DNA from: Pseudobythopirellula maris
Lineage (GTDB): Bacteria; Planctomycetota; Planctomycetia; Pirellulales; Lacipirellulaceae
NCBI RefSeq assembly: GCF_007859945.1
Contig: NZ_SJPQ01000001.1
Location: 682,001-746,000 of the forward strand
Direction: 5' to 3'
Length of the DNA: 64,000 nt
How positions within the stretch are numbered: position 1 is the stretch's first letter; the number at the start of each line of letters is the position of its first letter. Position numbers and translations under genes: made by a program. Below, in pieces: positions 35,826-43,601 of this stretch. Under the pieces are notes generated by a model that searched no databases, was not told the DNA's origin, and was given only the letters and a program-made list of their open reading frames with translations.

Positions 35826-36610
35826 CCGCCGTCGTTCGCCGTCGAGGTCTCCTGCTCCGCCGGCTGGACAAGCTCTTCGGGCTGCGCCTCTTGGGCGACC
35901 GGGGCGTCGGGGTCCAACTCGGGCGGTCCCCCGCTGATCTTGTCTTGGCCCGCCCGCTGCTCGATGACGTACAAGATGCGGTCGGTGGCGCCGCGGTCGT
36001 ACTTGTAGTCATCGACAACAAACGTGCGGCGCCGGCCCGACGCTTGGTATTTGACCTTGGCGATGCCCTTGTCGCGCCACTGCTTCTTGACGATCTCGGT
36101 CACCGCGTCGTAAGGCATCGATTCGCCCCAACTGGTCTCGACACCGCTCTCGGTCGCCTCGATCCAGCGGCCGTTCGAGCGCCAGACCGTGATCAGCATC
36201 CAGGCGCCGGCGATAAAGGTAAGGATCGCCATCAGGTACTGCTGCAAGATGTCGTTGACCGTGCGTAGCTTGGCCGGCGGCTCGGTCGGCCAGCCGTTGG
36301 CCTCGGCCTCGGCCTCCCAAGCGGCGTTGAAGGCCTCGTTGCTGCCTTTCGCGTAGAGTTTGGCTAGCAGCAAGTAATGGGCCGCCTCGCCGTGCACTTC
36401 TTCGGGGATTGCGCTGAGCTTCTCGATGTCTTCGTCCGAGACGAGTCCGTCGGACAGCTCCATCAGCGCCTCGCCCCGCACCTGCTGCGATGGGTAGCTG
36501 ATCGCGCCGTCGTAGAGGCAATAGAGCATGAAGGCCAAGGCCCCCAGCCCCATGTAGAGAAACCGGCGGTAGAACTTCGGGTTGTTGTTCGCGCGGATCG
36601 GGAATTCCAT
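35822..36610 (-). CDS. Membrane protein of unknown function in a symporter operon
   Basis: The protein has 262 residues. It has a membrane helix near residues 19-38 (MGLGALAFMLYCLYDGA), then a soluble charged region with LSDGLVSDEDIEKLSAIPEE, a second helix near 125-145 (YLMAILTFIAGAWMLITVW), and a cytoplasmic or periplasmic C-terminal domain with DAVTEIVKKQWRDKGIAK and FVVDDYKYDRGATDRILYVI. The end is acidic and Gln/Pro-rich. I recognise no family. Its stop overlaps the DUF4212 start, so it forms the first gene of the transporter operon. Its domain between residues 145 and 225 resembles a PH-like or bPH membrane protein in style, but this is a guess. Confidence 0.65.
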   Translation of the reverse strand: MEFPIRANNNPKFYRRFLYMGLGALAFMLYCLYDGAISYPSQQVRGEALMELSDGLVSDEDIEKLSAIPEEVHGEAAHYLLLAKLYAKGSNEAFNAAWEAEAEANGWPTEPPAKLRTVNDILQQYLMAILTFIAGAWMLITVWRSNGRWIEATESGVETSWGESMPYDAVTEIVKKQWRDKGIAKVKYQASGRRRTFVVDDYKYDRGATDRILYVIEQRAGQDKISGGPPELDPDAPVAQEAQPEELVQPAEQETSTANDGG

Positions 36611-36799
36611 GTCGTGGAAAGGGCCGGCGGGGCCCTGCAGAGGACGGATCGGGGGAGGGAAAGCTCTCCCGCGAGTCTAATCGACCGCGGCCCATCCGGC
36701 GACCAACCTCCCCGGGCGCGCGGGGCAATCGCCCCTAAGAGGCGCCGCTTTTGACGGTCGCAACGGTCGGGCCAGGGGGGCGCGACTCCGGGCAGGCCG

Positions 36800-38197
36800 T
36801 TACTCGGCGGCCCCGCTCTCCCCTTCGAGAGCCTGGGCCAGGGCCACCTGGCCGAGCCGCGTGGCGTTGATCGACTCGCCCAAGATGCGGGCCGACTCCT
36901 GGGGGGCGTGGAACCCGGAGGAATTCTCCGCCTCGACGTAGTCGACGTAGAAGCTCGCCTTGCGCTGATGCTGCTGCGCCTCGCTGAGCTGCTCGTCGGT
37001 CGCCCCCGCCTCCTTGGCCGCCTTGATGTCGTCGATCAGGTCGACCAGGGCGTCGAGCGTGATCTCCACCAAACGGCGGTGACGGGTCTGGATCGACTCG
37101 GCGCGGGCGACCAGCTCCTCGTCGCTGTACTTGTGGCACGTGCCGCAGGCGTTGTTCACGTTCAGCAGCGGGCTCTGGACGTGGTGGTCGCTGATCTTCG
37201 TGGCCCCCACGCGTTTGTACGGCATGTGGCAGTCGGAGCAGGTCACCCCGCTGCGGGCGTGGATCCCCTGGCTCCAGGTCTCGAACTCGGGGTGCTGCGC
37301 CTTGAGCATCGGGGCGCCGGTCTCGGCGTGGGTCCAGTCCTTGAAGCCGGTCTCCTCGTAGTACTCGTAGGCGCCGTCGACCGTCAGGCCGTTGGCCCAG
37401 GGGTAGGTGAGCCGCTTCTTGTCGCCCTTGAAGTAGTACTCCACGTGGCACTGGGCGCAGACGTAGGTGCGCATCTCGTGCCGCGTGGCCATCGTGTTGA
37501 CGTCGTAGTCTTCGATCCCCTCGTGCGCTTTGGCGGCGGCGATGCCCTCCATGAACGCCGGGCGGGTGACCCTGAGCGCCATCGTGTCCGCGTCGTGGCA
37601 ATCGATGCAGGCGACCGGGTGCTCGAGGTGCTCCTTGGCCTCCATGTACGGCATGGCGTTGAGTTTTTCGAAGCCGACAAACAGGTCGCCGTCGCCCAGC
37701 TCCTTCATCGCCACGAAGGTCGAGGCGTGGCAGTTGATGCAGGTTCCCGGCTGGCCGACCTTCTGCCGCTCGGTGTAGAGCTGGTCGGTCAGCATGTAGG
37801 CGTGGCCGCGCTCTTCACGGAAGTCCTTGCTGAAGGCGTAGCCGGCCCACATGCGGCGGAGCTGCGGGACCGTGTCGAGCTTGCTCTTGGAGACGATGTC
37901 GCGCGGGTCCTCATCCGTAGGGACGTTCGGCATCGCCTCGCTGCCGCCGTAGGTGGTTTGCACCATGTCGGCGGTCTTCAGGTAATCGTCGTACTGCAGC
38001 GGGTAGTTGCGTCCCCAGAGCTCGGGGTCGGTCGTGTCGTTCGATATCTCGACCACCCGCACCGAGGGAGTGAGCGCCTCGTGCTTCCGCTCGGCGATGT
38101 TCAGCAGCATGTACCCGGCGAAGAAGCAAGCCAAGCCCGAGACGAGGGCCACCAGCAAGAGGGCGCCGAGGGTGATTTTGGCCGTGCGAAGTTTCAT
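36800..38197 (-). CDS. nrfA: Ammonia-forming cytochrome c nitrite reductase, catalytic subunit
   Basis: The protein has 465 residues. An N-terminal helix (LGALLLVALVSGLACFFAG) is a signal or anchor. Five heme-binding motifs are seen: CINCH (153-157), CIDCH (197-201), CAQCH (247-251), CSDCH (320-324) and CGTCH (351-355). The conserved NrfA stretches CAQCHVEYYF, TPMLKAQHPE-like APMLKAQHPEFETW, and SGVTCSDCHMPYKRVGATK are all present. NrfA reduces nitrite to ammonium with six electrons in the periplasm. Heme 1 is CXXCH, whereas E. coli NrfA has CXXCK with lysine as axial ligand; a CXXCH clade is known. nrfH is 76 bp upstream in the same operon. Confidence 0.93.
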   Translation of the reverse strand: MKLRTAKITLGALLLVALVSGLACFFAGYMLLNIAERKHEALTPSVRVVEISNDTTDPELWGRNYPLQYDDYLKTADMVQTTYGGSEAMPNVPTDEDPRDIVSKSKLDTVPQLRRMWAGYAFSKDFREERGHAYMLTDQLYTERQKVGQPGTCINCHASTFVAMKELGDGDLFVGFEKLNAMPYMEAKEHLEHPVACIDCHDADTMALRVTRPAFMEGIAAAKAHEGIEDYDVNTMATRHEMRTYVCAQCHVEYYFKGDKKRLTYPWANGLTVDGAYEYYEETGFKDWTHAETGAPMLKAQHPEFETWSQGIHARSGVTCSDCHMPYKRVGATKISDHHVQSPLLNVNNACGTCHKYSDEELVARAESIQTRHRRLVEITLDALVDLIDDIKAAKEAGATDEQLSEAQQHQRKASFYVDYVEAENSSGFHAPQESARILGESINATRLGQVALAQALEGESGAAE

Positions 38198-38273
38198 GTT
38201 CGTCTTTCGTGAGGACGGCGGCGACCATCCGGAGCCGCTCTCGCCGTTCGTCGTTCGGTTTTCAACGATTGCT

Positions 38274-38792
38274 TTAGGTGTCGTGCCCTACGGTCGCGTG
38301 GCAATGCAGGCACGACACGCCCTCTTCCGCCGCGTGGCTGCCGCCGTGGGGTGTGATCTCGTCGACGAGCGCCGCGTGACACTCACGGCAGTTGTGCTCC
38401 ACAACGCCACGGTTGTAAGCGTGCATCTGGATCTCGTCCGGGTAGTCGCCCGTGGTGAACGCCAGCGAGTGGAAGAACCCGTTGCGCGACTTGCAGTAGT
38501 ACTTGCCGATCAAGTCGTGCGGGGCGTGGCAATCGTTGCACGAGGCGAACTTGCCGTGCGACGACTTGTGCCAAGCGTCGAGGTGCTCGGTCATCGCGTG
38601 GCAGTTGGCGCACGCTTCGGGACGGTTCGAGAGGTAGGAGGCGCCGTCGGCGTAGCCGAACGTGAAGGCCCCCAGGCCGCCTGCCCCGCCCAACAGCGAG
38701 GCGATCAGCAGATACAGCAAGGCGGCGCCGCTGAATAGCTTGCCGCCGCGAGTCGATAGCCTGCGTCGCATAAGATGAGCCCGAGGAGCCAT
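38274..38792 (-). CDS. nrfH: Cytochrome c nitrite reductase small subunit (quinol-linked)
   Basis: The protein has 172 residues from ATG 38792; an in-frame ATG at 38771 is an alternative. One membrane helix (GAALLYLLIASLLGGAGGL) is followed by four CXXCH motifs at residues 61 (CANCH), 85 (CNDCH), 135 (CRECH) and 161 (CLHCH), the NapC/NirT/NrfH pattern. It should carry electrons from menaquinol to NrfA at the membrane. The order nrfH-nrfA and the short spacing match the usual nrfHA operon. Confidence 0.92.
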   Translation of the reverse strand: MAPRAHLMRRRLSTRGGKLFSGAALLYLLIASLLGGAGGLGAFTFGYADGASYLSNRPEACANCHAMTEHLDAWHKSSHGKFASCNDCHAPHDLIGKYYCKSRNGFFHSLAFTTGDYPDEIQMHAYNRGVVEHNCRECHAALVDEITPHGGSHAAEEGVSCLHCHATVGHDT

Positions 38793-39250
38793 TCGCCATT
38801 CAAAGACAGCGATGATCGGGCGTCATCGTACCCCGTTGCTCCGCGCCGTCTACAGACGTAAGACGCTATCCACGAAAGTTCCGATTAAAACAATTTACGA
38901 TGGCAAAATTGCGACAGCGAAAACCACGCTGCCGTTACGACGCAACGTCAGGGCGCACAGCGAGACGCTAGAGCGGTTTGCTCATAGGTGTAGACGCTCG
39001 GCTCGCGATCGGCGTGATGGCTTCGTCAGCCTGCATCGACAATGCACCGCATTGCCTGCTTCGGCTTCCTCGCCACGCCGCCAATCGCTTCCCCGCTCGT
39101 CCACACCAATTCGAATACCGCTCTAAGCCACGCCACTCTCCCGATCGCCATCGGCGAGAGGGAATGGAAAGAAACAAGACCGCCGGCATCGGCTTTAGGC
39201 CATGAGCCGGTCCAAAGCATCACGAGCAGCAACACAAAGAGTGACCGCCG
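38793..39250. other. Intergenic region between nrfH and hslU
   Basis: This 458-bp region probably holds the nrfH promoter. It has a short AT-rich stretch at about 38880-38925. It also holds a possible small element bounded by inverted TAGAGCGGT (38969-38977) and ACCGCTCTA (39117-39125). No regulator box was identified, and open frames in the stretch have no coding support. Confidence 0.4.
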
Positions 39251-40600
39251 TTAAAGGATGTAGCGGCTGAGGTCTTCGTCCTTAGTGACCGCTTCCAAAC
39301 GCTCTTTGACGTAAGCGGCGTTGATGGGAACCCGGCCGCCGTTCATCTCGGGGGCCTCGTACGAGAGCTCGTCGAGCAGCCGCTCCATCATCGTGTTCAG
39401 GCGCCGAGCGCCGATGTTCTGCATCGACTGGTTCACTTCGAACGCGTACTCGGCCAACGCCTCGATCGCGCTGTCGTCGAACTCGATCTCCACCCGCTCG
39501 GTTCCCAGGAGGGCCTGGTACTGCTTGGTGAGCGAGCCCTTCGGCTCGGTGAGGATGCGGACAAAGTCCTCCTTCGTGAGGTCGCTCAGCTCGACGCGGA
39601 TCGGGAACCGACCCTGCAGCTCGGGCATCAGGTCGCTGGGCGAGACCTTGTGGAACGCCCCGGCCGCGACGAACAAGATATGGTCGGTCTTCACGTAGCC
39701 GTAGCGGGTCTGCACCGTCGTGCCCTCGACAATCGGCAGCAGGTCGCGCTGCACGCCTTGGCGCGAAACGTCGGCGCCCTTGCCCCCTTCGGTCGCGACG
39801 ACCTTATCGATCTCGTCGAGGAACACGATCCCCAGGTCTTGCGCCAGCTCGATCGCCTTGGCGTTAACCTGCTCGGCGTTGATGAGCGACTCGCACGCCT
39901 GCTCGAAGAGCACCTCGCGGGCCTCGCTCACCGGCAGCTCGCGGCGATTGACCTGCTTGGGGAGCATCTTCTCGATCATCCCCTGCAGGTCGATGTCCAT
40001 CGAGTCGCCCCCGCCGGGGCCGCCCATGCCGGGGATCATCATCGCCTGCGCCTTACGCTCGACCGTGATCTCGACCTTGCGGTCCTCCAGTTCCCCGCCG
40101 ACAAGCATCGCGCGCATCTTCTCACGGGTCCGCTTGTGGCTCTCGGCCGGGTCGTCGGCGCCCGGGCCGACGTCGATCGACGCCGGGGCCGGGACGAGCA
40201 GGTCCAAGATCCGCTCGTCGACCTTGCGGTGGGCCTCCTCTTCGACGCGTTCCTTCTCGCTCGTACGCACCAGGCCGATGGCGTTCTCCACCAGATCGCG
40301 GATCATGCTCTCCACGTCGCGGCCGTAGTAGCCGACCTCGGTGTACTTCGAGGCCTCGACCTTGATAAACGGCGCGCCGGTGAGCGTGGCCAGCCGGCGG
40401 GAGATCTCGGTCTTGCCGACGCCCGTGGGTCCGATCAGCAAGATGTTCTTGGGCGACACCTCTTTGCGCAACTCGTCGTCGAGCTGCTGACGGCGCCAGC
40501 GGTTGCGCACCGCCACCGCCACGGCGCGTTTGGCGTCGGCCTGGCCGACGATGTGGCGGTCGAGTTCTTCGACGATCTGCTTGGGAGTCAGGTCACGCAT
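39251..40600 (-). CDS. hslU: ATP-dependent protease ATPase subunit HslU
   Basis: The protein has 449 residues from ATG 40600; a longer frame to 40753 encodes an unrelated AT-rich leader. It begins MRDLTPKQIVEELDRHIVGQ, has Walker A GPTGVGKTE (57-65), the pore region EVGYYGRDVES, Walker B GIVFLDEIDK and sensor region TDHILFVAAGAFH. It ends with the conserved DLSRYIL tail that docks into HslV. The insertion domain is large and has a glycine-rich segment (GGPGGGD). The pore motif reads GYYG where E. coli has GYVG. It acts as the unfoldase of the HslUV protease in the cytoplasm. Confidence 0.95.
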   Translation of the reverse strand: MRDLTPKQIVEELDRHIVGQADAKRAVAVAVRNRWRRQQLDDELRKEVSPKNILLIGPTGVGKTEISRRLATLTGAPFIKVEASKYTEVGYYGRDVESMIRDLVENAIGLVRTSEKERVEEEAHRKVDERILDLLVPAPASIDVGPGADDPAESHKRTREKMRAMLVGGELEDRKVEITVERKAQAMMIPGMGGPGGGDSMDIDLQGMIEKMLPKQVNRRELPVSEAREVLFEQACESLINAEQVNAKAIELAQDLGIVFLDEIDKVVATEGGKGADVSRQGVQRDLLPIVEGTTVQTRYGYVKTDHILFVAAGAFHKVSPSDLMPELQGRFPIRVELSDLTKEDFVRILTEPKGSLTKQYQALLGTERVEIEFDDSAIEALAEYAFEVNQSMQNIGARRLNTMMERLLDELSYEAPEMNGGRVPINAAYVKERLEAVTKDEDLSRYIL

Positions 40601-40664
40601 CGAGGCTGAGTGCTTTGGTGAGGGAAGGAGTGGGTGAGCCGTCGTCGGTGAGGCTCGAACGGAC

Positions 40665-40720
40665 TGCAAATTGAAAATTGCAAATTTGAAATCGCAAACA
40701 ATCACTTTGCAATTTGCAAT
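40665..40720. repeat. AT-rich palindromic intergenic repeat between hslV and hslU
   Basis: GCAAATTG and related runs (ATTGCAAATTT, TTTGCAATTTGCAA) form an AT-rich imperfect palindrome in a GC-rich setting. It resembles short repeats seen between genes in other planctomycetes, as a personal recollection, not a search result. Confidence 0.55.
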
Positions 40721-40749
40721 CGAGCTAGCATGACGCCGCGTCTGTGCGA

Positions 40750-41301
40750 TCAATCGCCGCCCAAGGTCTCGACCACAATGCTGTGGTTCGTGTAGACGCA
40801 GATATCGCCCGCGATGCGGAGCGCCTCGCGGACGATCTCTTCGGCAGACATCGAGGAGTGCTCCACGAGCGCCCGGGCAGCGGCGGTGGCGAAGTTGCCC
40901 CCCGAGCCGATGCCCAAGACGCCGTCGGTCGGCTGGATCACGTCGCCCGTGCCGGAGACCAGCAAGGTGTTCTCAACGTCGGCCACGGCGATCATCGCCT
41001 CGAGCCGTCGCAACGCGCGGTCCATCCGCCAGTCCTTGGCGAGCTCCGTGGCGGCGCGGGGCATGTTCTTCGGGTAGTCCTTGAGTTTCGCCTCGAACCG
41101 CTCCAGGAGCGCGAACGCGTCGGCCGCCGAGCCGGCGAATCCGGTGATCACCCGTCCCTCGCCCAGCACGCGGACCTTGCGGGCGTCGGACTTCATCACG
41201 GTGTCGCCGAGGCTCACCTGGCCGTCGCCCCCCATCGCCACGCGACCGTCCTTGCGGACAGTGAGGATCGTTGTCGAACGTGTGCGGGGTCGCTTGGGCA
41301 T
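40750..41301 (-). CDS. hslV: ATP-dependent protease peptidase subunit HslV
   Basis: The protein has 183 residues from ATG 41301. The mature N-terminal threonine should be in the [20 protein letters not shown] stretch, after a basic propeptide of about nine residues (MPKRPRTRS). Conserved parts are [36 protein letters not shown] and [14 protein letters not shown]. It forms the peptidase double ring capped by HslU. The gene is directly upstream of hslU, 149 bp away, with the AT-rich repeat between them. Confidence 0.95.
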   Translation of the reverse strand: MPKRPRTRSTTILTVRKDGRVAMGGDGQVSLGDTVMKSDARKVRVLGEGRVITGFAGSAADAFALLERFEAKLKDYPKNMPRAATELAKDWRMDRALRRLEAMIAVADVENTLLVSGTGDVIQPTDGVLGIGSGGNFATAAARALVEHSSMSAEEIVREALRIAGDICVYTNHSIVVETLGGD

Positions 41302-41439
41302 GCGGGCTTGGGCCAATCGGGAAGGGGCGGGATATCGTGGGCAGGGCCTTGGCTTAGGGTACGACCATTGTCGGCGCCGCCGCCGCTGCGGGCCAGGGCC
41401 CCCCCACGCCCCTTCAGGTGCGACTGCCCTTCACGCGAA

Positions 41440-41604
41440 TCAGTCAAGCGGCCGGGGCTTGCAAAGCGCGCTTTTGTCACTCGCCGCCCGGCCGCATTTC
41501 GCGCACACGTGTGTCGGGTCACGCACCAGCAGCACGAGCTCGGCAAACCGCTCGCGCAGCTCGCTCTTCTTCCAATCGCAGAGGGCTTTTTCTTTCTTCG
41601 ACAC
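41440..41604 (-). CDS. Small conserved four-cysteine protein, 54 residues
   Basis: A GTG at 41604 opens a 54-residue frame ending with TGA at 41440. The translation begins SKKEKALCDWKKSELRERF and includes VRDPTHVCAKCGRAA, then SDKSALCKPRPLD at the end. The pattern CAKCGRAA plus LCKP looks like a small conserved zinc-ribbon-like protein found in diverse bacteria. It is too short for many gene finders. It lies 139 bp upstream of hslV on the same strand, so it may be in its operon. Function unknown; translation is supported by its Cys spacing and basic/acidic pattern, not by any ribosome site. Confidence 0.65.
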   Translation of the reverse strand: MSKKEKALCDWKKSELRERFAELVLLVRDPTHVCAKCGRAASDKSALCKPRPLD

Positions 41605-41743
41605 TTGTGCGGCTACTTGGGTGCGGGCCTAGCGGGAGAGCTGCGGGGGAGATAGAGCGTTGCCGTCCTACGGGTTATCGTACGCGTGACGATGGCCAGC
41701 GGCCATTTTTGTCACGCCCACGCCCTCCGACCCCACGCAGCCG

Positions 41744-42322
41744 ATGAGCGCCCCCCTGCCCCGCCACCCCGATCTGCTCGACGCCAGCCGCTCGGCCCTG
41801 TTGGTGATCGACCTGCAATCGCGGCTGCTGGCGGCGATCCCCACGGCCCAGCGGGACGTGTGGAACGCGAGCCGGCTGGTCGAAGGGGCCCGCGCGTTGG
41901 GTGTCGCCACGGCCGCCACCGAGCAGCGACCCGACAAACTCGGTCCCACGGTTCCGGAGCTTGGCGAGCGGCTGCCCGAACCGCTCGCCAAGGCGTGCTT
42001 CAGCGCCGGCGAACGGGGCGAGCTGGTCCGCGGCTGGCTCGATGAGGGACGCGACCAGGTGCTCCTGTGCGGCGCCGAGACCCATGTGTGCGTCGCCCAA
42101 ACGGCGATGGACTTGCTGGCGGCGGGCCTCAGCGTGGCGATCGCCGTCGACGCCGTCGGGTCACGCTACGCGGTCGACCACCAGACGGCGCTCCGCCGAC
42201 TCGAGTCGTGCGGGGCCACGCTCACCACGACCGAGGCTGCGCTATTCGAGTGGTGCGCCACCTCCGAGCACGCGGAGTTCAAAACGATCAGCGCGCTGGT
42301 CAAAGAGCCGCAGCCCGAATGA
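41744..42322 (+). CDS. Isochorismatase-family cysteine hydrolase
   Basis: The protein has 192 residues. The catalytic triad is visible: Asp23 in LLVIDLQSRLL, Lys83 in EPLAKACFS and Cys116 in GAETHVCVAQTA. A non-prolyl/prolyl cis-peptide region precedes the Cys as expected (LLCGAETHVC). The family includes nicotinamidase, isochorismatase and many unassigned amidases such as YcaC. The YcaC-like group matches best in size and in TEQRPDKLGPT. The substrate is not visible from sequence. It reads away from the hslV group and is followed by a large hairpin element. Confidence 0.86.
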   Translation: MSAPLPRHPDLLDASRSALLVIDLQSRLLAAIPTAQRDVWNASRLVEGARALGVATAATEQRPDKLGPTVPELGERLPEPLAKACFSAGERGELVRGWLDEGRDQVLLCGAETHVCVAQTAMDLLAAGLSVAIAVDAVGSRYAVDHQTALRRLESCGATLTTTEAALFEWCATSEHAEFKTISALVKEPQPE

Positions 42323-42337
42323 GGCGTTAGAAAGTTG

Positions 42338-42488
42338 ACCACGGATCACACGGATGGGCACGGATACGGGATGGCCACAAAAAGGCACGAGAAGCCACAA
42401 GAAAAGAAATAGCATCCGCGCTTTTCTCGTGCTCTCTCGTGCCTTTTCGTGGCTATTGTGACTTCGTCGTATCCGTGTGATCCGTGGT
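42338..42488. repeat. Nested inverted-repeat element
   Basis: A perfect 18-bp outer inverted repeat (42338-42355 with 42471-42488) and an inner 18-19-bp repeat with one mismatch (42375-42392 with 42435-42452) make a long double hairpin. The inner spacer has further short repeats. The unit is non-coding and sits between converging genes. It looks like a dispersed element (REP/MITE-like) and could also act as a terminator for the flanking genes. Confidence 0.75.
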
Positions 42489-42495
42489 TTAGCAA

Positions 42496-43452
42496 TCACT
42501 TCAGCAGCGCGGCGTCCGAACTGTCGCCGTCGAACGGCTCGGCGGGCAGCAGCACGGTCCGCTCGCTGGCGATCAGGCCGTCGCGCACTTCGATCCGCTT
42601 GGGGCTGGTGGTGATCTTGTCGATCGGGCCGTTCTGCTGGATGTAGGCCCGCAGCCGGCTGAGCTTCTGCTCGAACGTCGACTCGCCCGCCGGCTCGTGA
42701 CCCGGGGCGGCGCCCCAGAAGATCTCCATGCGGGCCGACGAACGCAGCGTGTAGAGGTAGTGCTGCGACGCGCCGCGGGTCTCGGGCCGCGGCGACGGGG
42801 TGACGTCAACCAGCCGCAACTCACGCCAAGCCGGCCCCAATCGGACGATCAGAGCCACGGCGCCACGAAGCCGCGGGTCTTCCCACGGCTCGCCCACTAA
42901 CGGGGCGGCGCCGGCCGACTGGATGCGGGGCAGCAGACGCAGTTCATTGGCCGACAAGTCCCCGGCGGGCAGGCGGTAGCCCTCGGCGTCGATCGGCAGC
43001 CAACGCGATGCGGGGCCGCCTTGCGCCGCGTAAGCCACGGCGACCGGCATGCGGTACTCGAGCGACACACGCAGCCCGTGCGGCGGCGTGAGCACGACGC
43101 CCGTCACGTCGCGCACCCAGGGGTGAAACCGCAGGGCGTCGGCTACGCGCTGCTGCAAGCGGTCGGGGGCGTCGAGCGCCGAGAGCTCGCCTACGAGCCC
43201 GGCGGTGGCGAGCGCTTCGCCACGCAGGTCGGACCGGACCCAAGGCGGGGCCGCGGGCGAGAGCTCGATGTTCTCGGGCGCGATGCGGTAGGCGTCGCTC
43301 GCCGCCACGGCGGGCGCCCAACTGCGCCAAGCCGCCTGGACGACGAACCAGCCGCACGCCAACACGCCGAGCGCCAGCAGGAGCTGACCGCGTGAAGAGA
43401 GACCGGCGGCGGGGGGAGAATCGCTTTGGGCGGGCTTTTTATCACTGGCCAT
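42496..43452 (-). CDS. ftsQ: FtsQ-like cell division protein with POTRA domain
   Basis: The protein has 318 residues from ATG 43452. It has a short cytoplasmic start, one membrane helix (QLLLALGVLACGWFVVQAA), then a POTRA-like domain with DALRFHPWVRDVTGVVLT and a beta domain with RVSLEYRMPVAVAYA and RWLPIDAEGYRLP. The last is the signature of FtsQ/DivIB proteins. It lies 149 bp after murB on the same strand, as in dcw-type clusters. Sequence divergence from enteric FtsQ is high, so the assignment is moderate. Confidence 0.65.
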   Translation of the reverse strand: MASDKKPAQSDSPPAAGLSSRGQLLLALGVLACGWFVVQAAWRSWAPAVAASDAYRIAPENIELSPAAPPWVRSDLRGEALATAGLVGELSALDAPDRLQQRVADALRFHPWVRDVTGVVLTPPHGLRVSLEYRMPVAVAYAAQGGPASRWLPIDAEGYRLPAGDLSANELRLLPRIQSAGAAPLVGEPWEDPRLRGAVALIVRLGPAWRELRLVDVTPSPRPETRGASQHYLYTLRSSARMEIFWGAAPGHEPAGESTFEQKLSRLRAYIQQNGPIDKITTSPKRIEVRDGLIASERTVLLPAEPFDGDSSDAALLK

Positions 43453-43498
43453 AACGGGCGCCTCCGTGCGACCGTGGGGGGGGCGTTGGGGCGGACTA

Positions 43499-43557
43499 CT
43501 CCCCTTACTGCGTGCGGGGCTCGGTACCCGCCTAAGCCCCGCACGCAGTAAGGGGAG
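43499..43557. repeat. Perfect 23-bp inverted repeat between murB and the FtsQ-like gene
   Basis: Arms 43499-43521 and 43535-43557 pair over 23 bp with a 13-base loop. The transcript would form a very stable hairpin 46 bp upstream of the FtsQ-like start. It could be a dispersed repeat, a processing site or an attenuator; no T-run follows on the leftward strand. Confidence 0.7.
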
Positions 43558-43601
43558 CACGCCCAACAGCGTGCGGATTACTCACGTATCTCGCGCCCTA
43601 G

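Noticed and set aside
38978-39205. A short plus-strand open frame in the nrfH-hslU gap
   Set aside because: It overlaps other frames of equal length, has no ribosome-binding site and no protein features.
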